Origin: an uncultured Eubacteriales bacterium
GTDB lineage: Bacteria; Bacillota; Clostridia; Oscillospirales; Acutalibacteraceae
DNA length: 21,277 nt
Direction of reading: 5' to 3'
Assembly (NCBI GenBank): GCA_948815685.1
Contig: CAQJOC010000003.1
Coordinates: forward strand, 18,380 to 39,656
How positions within the stretch are numbered: the first letter of the stretch is position 1; the number at the start of each line of letters is the position of its first letter. The translations under genes were made by a program, and so were the position numbers. This document shows positions 15,583 to 21,277 of the stretch, one piece after another. Under the pieces are notes generated by a model. The model saw only the letters and a program-made list of their open reading frames with translations. It had not been told where the DNA came from and did not search any database.

Positions 15583-17367
15583 ATGAAAAATTTCAATAGA
15601 AGTGACTATTGCGGAAATTTTAATGCAAAAAATTTAGGTGAAATGGTAACGGTTTACGGATGGGTTCAAAAAAAAAGGGAACTTGGAAAACTTGCCTTTA
15701 TAGATTTAAGAGATAGAACTGGAATAATTCAGTTAGCTCTTGATGATACTGCCGATGAAAAAATTTTTAATATTATTCGGGAAACAAGACCTGAAGATGT
15801 AATAGAAGCTAAAGGCATTATACGAGAAAGGACAGCGAAAAATAAAAATATCCCAACGGGAGACATTGAAATTGAAATTAAAAATGTCAAAATACTTTCA
15901 AAAGCTCAAACTCCTCCTTTTGAAATTATGAAATCTTCTGAAGTAAACGAAGAAACAAGGCTTAAATATCGTTATCTGGAACTTAGAAATCCATCGGTTC
16001 AGGAAAAAATTTTTATTCGTCATAAAATCTCACAAATAGCGAGAAATTATTTTTATGATAAAGGGTTTATTGAAATAGAAACTCCTATTTTGATAAAATC
16101 GACACCGGAAGGAGCTAGAGATTATCTTGTTCCATCAAGAATTTTTAAAGGGAAATTTTTTGCACTTCCACAGTCTCCTCAACTTTATAAGCAATTGTCA
16201 ATGGTTGCGGGATTTGACAGATACATACAAATTGCCAGATGTTTTCGCGATGAGGATTTAAGAGCAGACAGACAACCTGAATTCACTCAAATAGATTTAG
16301 AAGCATCTTTTGTAGACGCAGATGATATAATGGCATTAGCTGAAGGTTTTATAAAAAAGGTTTATAAAGATATCTTAGGAATAGAATTGGAAACGCCTTT
16401 TAAAAAAATATCATATCTGGAAGCTATGGACAGATATGGGTCAGATAAACCGGATTTAAGGTTTGGACTTGAACTTGTTGATATAGGGAATATCGTATGT
16501 GACTGTGAATTCAAAGTTTTTTCCGGTGCGATTAAACAAGGAGGTTCGGTAAGGGGCATAAATGCTAAAGGGCTAGCAGGTGTACTTACCAGGAGAGAAA
16601 TAGATGGTTTTACAGAAGAAGTAAAAGGCTGCGGAGCCAAAGGTCTTGCTTTTGTTAAAATAAATGAGGATGGAAGCTCGTCTTCAACATATGAAAAATT
16701 TTTAACAGATAAAGAAAATGAAGAAATTAGAAAAAAAATGAATGCGGAATCCGGAGATGTTATTTTTATCATAGCTGATGAAGATGAAACTTTAGTGAAA
16801 GAAGTTTTAGGCATATTAAGATGCAGTTTAGCTGAAAAATTTGGCTTAGTGAATGAAGCTTACACTAAAGACGGTAAAATAAAGCCTAATATTTTGTGGG
16901 TAGTTGATTTTCCGCTTTTTGAGTATGATAAAGAAGAAAAAAGGTATATTGCTAAACATCATCCATTTACATCTCCAATGGATGAAGATGTGGAAAAGAT
17001 GGAGAGTTGTACATATGAGGTTCGTGCAAAGGCTTACGACCTTGTCATTAACGGAAATGAAATAGGCGGTGGCTCAATAAGAATAAATAATCCAAAAATT
17101 CAAGATAAAATGTTTAAGATTTTAGGATTCAGCGAAGAAGAAATTACAAATCGTTTTGGGTTTTTATTGGAAGCATTTAAATATGGTGTACCTCCTCATG
17201 GGGGTATGGCTTTCGGTTTTGACAGATTGGTTATGTTGCTTGTTGGAGCTAAAAGCATAAGAGAAGTTATAGCCTTTCCGAAAGTTGCAAGTTCAGCGGA
17301 ATTAATGACTGACTCTCCCGGAGAAATAGATGAAAAACAACTTTCTGAACTGGGAATAAAAAAATAA
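15583..17367 (+). CDS. aspS: Aspartyl-tRNA synthetase
   Basis: 594 residues, the length of a bacterial-type AspRS. The N-terminal OB-fold anticodon domain has VTVYGWVQKKRELGKLAFIDLRDRTG-like sequence. The class II core shows FIEIETPILIKSTPEGARDY, then the LPQSPQLYKQLSMVAGFDRY region, motif 2 in RCFRDEDLRADRQPEFTQID, the bacterial GAD insertion domain around FKVFSGAIKQGGSVRGINA, and motif 3 in GVPPHGGMAFGFDRLVML. It charges tRNA-Asp, or both tRNA-Asp and tRNA-Asn if non-discriminating, which cannot be decided here. GATGAGG precedes the ATG. It is the distal gene of the hisS-aspS operon. Confidence 0.98.
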   Translation: MKNFNRSDYCGNFNAKNLGEMVTVYGWVQKKRELGKLAFIDLRDRTGIIQLALDDTADEKIFNIIRETRPEDVIEAKGIIRERTAKNKNIPTGDIEIEIKNVKILSKAQTPPFEIMKSSEVNEETRLKYRYLELRNPSVQEKIFIRHKISQIARNYFYDKGFIEIETPILIKSTPEGARDYLVPSRIFKGKFFALPQSPQLYKQLSMVAGFDRYIQIARCFRDEDLRADRQPEFTQIDLEASFVDADDIMALAEGFIKKVYKDILGIELETPFKKISYLEAMDRYGSDKPDLRFGLELVDIGNIVCDCEFKVFSGAIKQGGSVRGINAKGLAGVLTRREIDGFTEEVKGCGAKGLAFVKINEDGSSSSTYEKFLTDKENEEIRKKMNAESGDVIFIIADEDETLVKEVLGILRCSLAEKFGLVNEAYTKDGKIKPNILWVVDFPLFEYDKEEKRYIAKHHPFTSPMDEDVEKMESCTYEVRAKAYDLVINGNEIGGGSIRINNPKIQDKMFKILGFSEEEITNRFGFLLEAFKYGVPPHGGMAFGFDRLVMLLVGAKSIREVIAFPKVASSAELMTDSPGEIDEKQLSELGIKK

Positions 17368-17377
17368 TATAGTCTTT

Positions 17378-17455
17378 AAACCCAGATAAAATGAGACAAA
17401 AATTTTTTATTTTGTATTTTTTAATAAACTAATTTTTATCTACCTTTTAGGGTTT
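17378..17455. terminator. Inverted-repeat region after aspS, possible weak terminator
   Basis: AAACCCAGATAAAA (17378-17391) pairs with TTTTATCT (17434-17441) and, across an 8-base bulge, GGGTTT (17450-17455). Inside, ACAAAA (17397-17402) pairs with TTTTGT (17410-17415) and is followed by ATTTTTT. These A/T-rich stems could end transcription of hisS-aspS, but the stems are weak and other roles are possible. Confidence 0.35.
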
Positions 17456-17535
17456 ATGTAAGCAAAAAATTTTATAATAAAGCTGTCGCATCTTAATAAA
17501 CGTTAAAAATTTTGGTGTAGCAGACTTTAGTATGG

Positions 17536-17761
17536 TAGGGCTTGTCTGAAAAATAAAAAAGAAATAAAGAGGGGAATTAACAGGGGCAAAATAATAAGAA
17601 AAAATATTGCCCAACTTAAAAATTAATCATAAAAATTTGAGAAATTAAGAATATTTTCGTAAAATTAAAAAACATACTATTACTTTTTACTTTCATTTAT
17701 CTCATTTTATGAATAAATTGGCTAAAATATATAATATGTTTTATTTTTCAGACAAGCCCTA
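17536..17761. mobile_element. MITE-like element with perfect 21-base terminal inverted repeats and TA flanks
   Basis: Bases 17538-17558 (GGGCTTGTCTGAAAAATAAA plus A) are exactly the reverse complement of 17739-17759. The 222-base element is flanked on both sides by TA (17536-17537 and 17760-17761), as expected of a TA target-site duplication of the IS630/Tc1/mariner kind. There is no transposase frame inside, and the interior is A/T-rich. It would be mobilised in trans by a full element elsewhere in the genome. No second copy is present in the window. The family assignment is inferred from the TA duplication only. Confidence 0.7.
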
Positions 17762-17809
17762 TAATTTAATTAAAAAATTAAATTTTGAAATTCTTAAAGG
17801 AGGGTTTGA

Positions 17810-18538
17810 ATGTTATATAAGTTTAAAACCAAATTTTTAATTATAATATTACCTATATTATCATTGTTTTTTACCGGAGCGGATTTATGTTATCACGTTT
17901 CAACAGTAAACGGTACAAAGATAGAAAAAAATATTGACCTTGTAAAAGAACAGGCAATATGTGATTTAGCTAAAAGGTTAGGGATTCCTGTAAATGAAAT
18001 TCAAACCATTTTGCATGTAAGTGATAGATGTTGGTTAATCCCTTTAATTGCCTTAGAAGAACATAAACTTTGTTTGATTGATATTTTCTCAAAGTCCGAT
18101 AAAAATTACATGAAGTACTATTTAAATGGAAAATTAATATCACCAAGACAAGTCGAAGAAAGGTTTTACAATAGAGGTTTATATAATTTATGGGAAAAAC
18201 CGAATGCATCGTCAATAACTTTTATTATAGACTATGATAATAAAAGCGTGGGAAGAATTGGAGTAGGTCCGATAAGAAACAGGGGCGGTGTGGACTGTGA
18301 AATTGGATATGCAATAAAACAAGAATATTCCGGAAAAGGCTTGACAATCTCCAGCGTAAGAGCAGTTCTTAATTTACTGCACTACATGACAGAAAAAAAT
18401 TCTAAAATATATAATTTTAAAAGACTGAGGGCTACGGTAAGCGAAAATAATCGCTCGTCGGTACATATTTTAGAAAAGTTAAATTTCAAAAGAAATGGCA
18501 GATGTGGGAAAAAAATAGAATATTTTTATTTTTTTTGA
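17810..18538 (+). CDS. GNAT-family acetyltransferase with N-terminal signal or anchor segment
   Basis: 242 residues, AAAGGAGGG before the ATG. Residues 9-23 (FLIIILPILSLFFTG) are hydrophobic after a short basic start, as in a signal peptide or membrane anchor; no lipobox is present. A middle segment (about 30-130) matches nothing I recognise. The C-terminal part (about 135-230) is a GNAT domain of the RimJ/RimL kind: FIIDYDNKSVGRIGVGPI, then EIGYAIKQEYSGKGLTISSV with the acetyl-CoA pyrophosphate-binding Q-x-x-G-x-G-like turn (EYSGKG, 172-177), then ATVSENNRSSVHILEKLNF. GNAT enzymes use cytoplasmic acetyl-CoA, so an exported one is odd; an inward-facing membrane-anchored enzyme is simpler. It stands alone just downstream of the MITE-like element. 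The domain call is good, the substrate unknown. Confidence 0.75.
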   Translation: MLYKFKTKFLIIILPILSLFFTGADLCYHVSTVNGTKIEKNIDLVKEQAICDLAKRLGIPVNEIQTILHVSDRCWLIPLIALEEHKLCLIDIFSKSDKNYMKYYLNGKLISPRQVEERFYNRGLYNLWEKPNASSITFIIDYDNKSVGRIGVGPIRNRGGVDCEIGYAIKQEYSGKGLTISSVRAVLNLLHYMTEKNSKIYNFKRLRATVSENNRSSVHILEKLNFKRNGRCGKKIEYFYFF

Positions 18539-18738
18539 TATCGTCAAATAATAGCTTTCCCGCGAAATCAAGGAATCTTATATCTAAAAAATAAAATAAA
18601 TTACAGAAAAAATTTATTATATTTTTTGTTTAAGAATTTTTTGTTGTATTTCATAGTATAATATATGTATATTTTATCTAATTTATAAAGTAGATAATGG
18701 TTTAACATATCAAAATTAAGAAAAATCAAATTGGGCAA

Positions 18739-19437
18739 TTACCAAGGATAAATTAAAAATGTTTTGCATTTACGCTTTTTTCCATAATTTTCACCGATAA
18801 AAGTACCTACATTTCTTCCATATCCCGACCGACGTTCACTTAATGCACCGACTTCGCAATTTTCCACTGTTCCATAGAAATCATTGTGTCCAACAAGTCC
18901 TCCAACAATATCGCAAATCGCAAAAAGCCGAGCACTGCTACTGCAATGATAAACTCTACCAGAGTTCCATCCTACAACTCCACCAAGGGTCCCATAAGCT
19001 ATGAAATCACAGCTTGATGCAATATTTATATTTGCCACTACTCCGTAATAGCCAAGATAGCCCACAAAACCAATTCCATAGTACTGCGGGAAATTTAATT
19101 TTAAATTTTTTATCCAATGACCATTACCATTTATGGTTCCTTGAAAAGGAGTATAATATGTCCCAATAGGCATGAAATCCTCATCTTGAGCATCTATATT
19201 ATTAACTATTTCAATAGTACACCCTTGGAAGTTGTCATGATATTCAGAGACACGGTAAGAAATCCAATTTAATTCTCTTATATTTCTTACAAAATATACA
19301 TAATCTACAGGGATAACCTCAGTAAATGCTGAATCTGAACAAATAAAATTTTTCATATTAGAAGCAAACGCCATAGGAGCAAATATAAAATTCAATATGA
19401 TTAATCCTAATAGTTTTGATAAAATTTTTTTATTCAT
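18739..19437 (-). CDS. Secreted GLUG-repeat (beta-helix type) protein
   Basis: 232 residues. The signal peptide is clear: MNKKILSKLLG, a hydrophobic core, and a likely cut after FAPMAFA at about residue 26. The mature part has PFQGTINGNGHWIKNLKLNF, a common lead-in to GLUG repeats. Three GLUG-like units follow: GGVVGWNSGRVYHC, GGLVGHNDFYGTVENC and GTFIGENYGKKRKC. Such repeats form a right-handed beta-helix in bacterial surface proteins, for example around IgA1 protease-type peptidases, and usually serve as stalk or binding modules. It ends soon after the third repeat, so it may be a short secreted module or a truncated larger protein. No sorting signal is visible. GGAAG lies 7 bases before the ATG. 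It is convergent with the GNAT gene. Confidence 0.7.
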   Translation of the reverse strand: MNKKILSKLLGLIILNFIFAPMAFASNMKNFICSDSAFTEVIPVDYVYFVRNIRELNWISYRVSEYHDNFQGCTIEIVNNIDAQDEDFMPIGTYYTPFQGTINGNGHWIKNLKLNFPQYYGIGFVGYLGYYGVVANINIASSCDFIAYGTLGGVVGWNSGRVYHCSSSARLFAICDIVGGLVGHNDFYGTVENCEVGALSERRSGYGRNVGTFIGENYGKKRKCKTFLIYPW

Positions 19438-19470
19438 TTAAAATCTTCCTTATACATAATATTAATATAT

Positions 19471-19500
19471 ATTATACTATTTTACATAGTTTAAAATCAA
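19471..19500 (-). promoter_or_regulatory. Putative promoter of the GLUG-repeat gene
   Basis: On the minus strand, TTGATT (19500-19495) and a perfect TATAAT (19476-19471) with an 18-base spacer lie 33 bases before the ATG at 19437. The gene is therefore probably transcribed independently of the potassium transporter gene upstream. Confidence 0.55.
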
Positions 19501-19530
19501 GTATTATTTTTACATTTACAAAAATATTTT

Positions 19531-19579
19531 AGTCGACTGTTTCTCAAAGGAAAAAATTAAAATTACTTTTGTGAGAAAC
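19531..19579. repeat. Inverted repeat between the potassium transporter and GLUG genes
   Basis: GTTTCTCA (19539-19546) pairs with TGAGAAAC (19572-19579) around a 25-base A/T-rich loop, and the palindrome AGTCGACT (19531-19538) abuts it. It may contribute to ending the transporter transcript, but it lacks a proper T run on either strand, so I call it only an inverted repeat. Confidence 0.35.
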
Positions 19580-19696
19580 TTTGCTATTTATCGGAAATTG
19601 TAATAAAGTAATTTGTAAACCGGACAATATCTTACATGAAATAAAAAAACATAAGACGACGCCTTTTTAATATATGTTCATGTTTCACCTGTTGTA

Positions 19697-21124
19697 TTAT
19701 CCTATTATTAATTTCCCTTCGGGCAGTGTTTTATATTTATCTCCATTTTTTTTAGCTATTATTGCTAAGATTAACGAAATTGGACCAACCCTGCCAACAA
19801 ACATAAAAATCATAAGAAGACATTTTGAAAAATTAGATAAAAGCCTAGTTATCCCCGTTGAAAGTCCTGTCGTTGATATTGCCGATACAACTTCATAAAG
19901 AATGTCTGTCGAAGAAATCGGTTTCTGCGCTTCAAGCATACTTATCATTAAAGTTCCCATTGTTATAAATATAGCAAAGGCAGTTGATATGGCAAAGGAC
20001 CGGTATACAATGGTTTTATTTATTTTTCGTCCAAAAAGTATGGCATCTTCTTTTCCGCAAAGTGTGTTTCCCATGACCGATAACAGAACCACAAATGAAA
20101 CCGTTTTAATTCCTCCGCCGGTTGAAGCGGGAGAAGCCCCTATAAACATCAAAACTATGGTGATAAACTTTGTTATACTGTATTGCTTATTTAAATCGAA
20201 AGAAAAAAGTCCCGCAGTTCTGGATGAGGCAGAATGAAAAAAACATATTATCAGCTTATTCCATATGTCCAATCCTTTTAATACATTGTCATATTCAAAG
20301 CAAAAAAACAAAGCAGTCCCGGTAAAAAGCAGCAATAAGCTTGCCTTAAGTACAACTTTTGTGTGCAAGGAAAGTCTATGCCGAGCCGATTTTTTGTGAC
20401 GTTTTTTTATTATGTAATTATAAACATCGGTAACAACCAAAAATCCCAAACCTCCCATAATTATAAGTGCAGATATAACCAACATCACGAATGGATCTCG
20501 ACTAAAGGCTCTGAGACTGGAGTCCGGCATAATAAATCCCGAAACATCAAAGCCTGCATTACAATATGAAGAAACCGCTAAAAATATAGAAAGCCATGCA
20601 CCAGCAAAACCATACCTCGGAACAAATTTACAACAGAGTAAACTTGCTCCGAGTATTTCAAATAATAAAGTAGCAGCAAAGACGGTTTTTATTATTTGAG
20701 GGATATCCGCCAAATTTCCTTGTGTCCCCTCTTGAATAATTTTTATATCTCGCAGCCCCAGTCTTCTATGAACGGCTAATGTAAATCCCGTTGTAAAAGA
20801 AACAAGGCCCAATCCACCGATTTGTATAAGTAATAGCATTACAACTTGACCGAAAAAAGAAAAATATGACCATGTATCATGCAAACTTAATCCCGTAACA
20901 CATGTACACGATACCGCCGTAAACAATGCTGTAAAAAAATTATTTTCTTTAGGATTTTTAGTAGAAAACGGTAACAAAAGCAAAAATGTACCTATTACAA
21001 TTATTAAAACGAAGCTGAAAACTATAACTTGCACAGGAGAAAGTGATTTTATTCTTTTATTAATTTTACGTCCAGTATTTTTTATGCGAGCCAGATAAAC
21101 TTCCAAATATGTAGACGGCACCAA
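19697..21124 (-). CDS. TrkH/KtrB-type potassium uptake channel subunit
   Basis: About 475 residues with the four-fold pore repeat of the TrkH/KtrB/HKT superfamily. Filter segments are CTCVTGL, SSYCNAGFD, SSRTAGLF and STTGLSTG (near 73-79, 185-193, 300-307 and 417-424). The intramembrane loop FIGASPASTGGGIKT (about 327-341) follows the third repeat, and FVGRVGP is near the end. It forms the potassium- or sodium-coupled potassium-translocating membrane subunit, normally gated by a cytoplasmic KtrA/TrkA RCK protein. No such gene is in the window, since downstream is the unrelated GLUG gene. The start is uncertain: TTG 21130 is one base from the AAGGG site, TTG 21124 is 7 bases and GTG 21121 is 10 bases from it. 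I chose 21124. Length and motifs fit KtrB slightly better than TrkH. Confidence 0.92.
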   Translation of the reverse strand: MVPSTYLEVYLARIKNTGRKINKRIKSLSPVQVIVFSFVLIIVIGTFLLLLPFSTKNPKENNFFTALFTAVSCTCVTGLSLHDTWSYFSFFGQVVMLLLIQIGGLGLVSFTTGFTLAVHRRLGLRDIKIIQEGTQGNLADIPQIIKTVFAATLLFEILGASLLCCKFVPRYGFAGAWLSIFLAVSSYCNAGFDVSGFIMPDSSLRAFSRDPFVMLVISALIIMGGLGFLVVTDVYNYIIKKRHKKSARHRLSLHTKVVLKASLLLLFTGTALFFCFEYDNVLKGLDIWNKLIICFFHSASSRTAGLFSFDLNKQYSITKFITIVLMFIGASPASTGGGIKTVSFVVLLSVMGNTLCGKEDAILFGRKINKTIVYRSFAISTAFAIFITMGTLMISMLEAQKPISSTDILYEVVSAISTTGLSTGITRLLSNFSKCLLMIFMFVGRVGPISLILAIIAKKNGDKYKTLPEGKLIIG

Positions 21125-21160
21125 TATCAATCCCTTCGGGTACCTTTTGTCAAAATATGA

Positions 21161-21189
21161 ATTATAACATTAATACAGTATTAAGTCAA
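21161..21189 (-). promoter_or_regulatory. Strong extended -10 promoter of the potassium transporter gene
   Basis: On the minus strand, TTGACT (21189-21184), a 17-base spacer and a perfect TATAAT (21166-21161) preceded by TG-T (extended -10) form a near-consensus promoter. The transcript would have a leader of about 30 bases, too short for a c-di-AMP riboswitch, which controls many potassium transporter genes in Firmicutes. Confidence 0.75.
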
Positions 21190-21277
21190 TTAAAGCATTA
21201 TTCAAGGCGTCCCCCAAAAAATGTTATACCCACAGTTTAAAAAGGTAAAATACCATTTCTAAAACAGACGGATAAGT

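Noticed and set aside
18541..18738. Promoter, terminator or small gene in the convergent gap
   Set aside because: A TATAAT-like site near 18656 lacks a -35 partner, no frame has a ribosome site, and no stem with a T run was found.
19674..20569. Plus-strand frames within the potassium transporter gene
   Set aside because: Antisense shadows of a well-conserved membrane protein.
1..21277. CRISPR arrays, tRNA or rRNA genes
   Set aside because: No regularly spaced direct repeats, no tRNA cloverleaf and no rRNA sequence were recognised on either strand.

Overview
The window reads as a piece of a low-GC, Gram-positive anaerobe (Clostridia/Bacillota type). The grounds are A/T-rich intergenic DNA, strong AGGAGG-type ribosome binding sites, frequent TTG/GTG starts, a clostridial-type HisRS with a four-Cys insert, the hisS-aspS pair, the degV-lepA-hemW cluster, and host-associated surface proteins (BspA-like and GLUG-repeat). 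I do not name a genus.

Left part (1-5232, all minus strand). A BspA-like (DUF285) surface protein runs off the left edge. Its signal peptide is separated from the body of the protein by a run of ten G on the coding strand, which puts the two parts out of frame here: a probable phase-variable switch seen in its OFF state. Upstream lies a degV-lepA-hemW operon: lipid-binding DegV, elongation factor 4 and the heme chaperone HemW.

Middle (5419-12968, plus strand). Two tandem exported Mbeg1-like (class-3-lipase fold) serine hydrolases are followed by a 470-base gap holding a structured, terminator-bearing RNA leader. Then comes a five-gene exopolysaccharide operon: GT2, GT4, Wzy-like polymerase, Wzz/CapA-like co-polymerase, and a CpsD-like protein that has lost its P-loop. 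No flippase or initiating sugar-phosphate transferase is present.

Right-centre (13227-17367, plus strand). A methylglyoxal-synthase-like protein keeps the phosphate-binding residues but has replaced the catalytic ones. It is followed by hisS and aspS. Two small non-coding elements with inverted-repeat ends lie in the flanking gaps: 13774-13933, and the clear MITE-like 17538-17759 with TA on both sides.

Right end. At 17810 (plus) is a GNAT acetyltransferase with an N-terminal export/anchor segment. A secreted GLUG-repeat protein (18739-19437, minus) and a TrkH/KtrB potassium channel subunit (19697-21124, minus) with a strong extended -10 promoter close the window.

The most unusual points are the poly-G switch, the structured leader before the polysaccharide operon, the apparently P-loop-less kinase homologue, the active-site-altered MgsA homologue and the exported GNAT. 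All function statements rest on motif recognition by eye; no database search was run.
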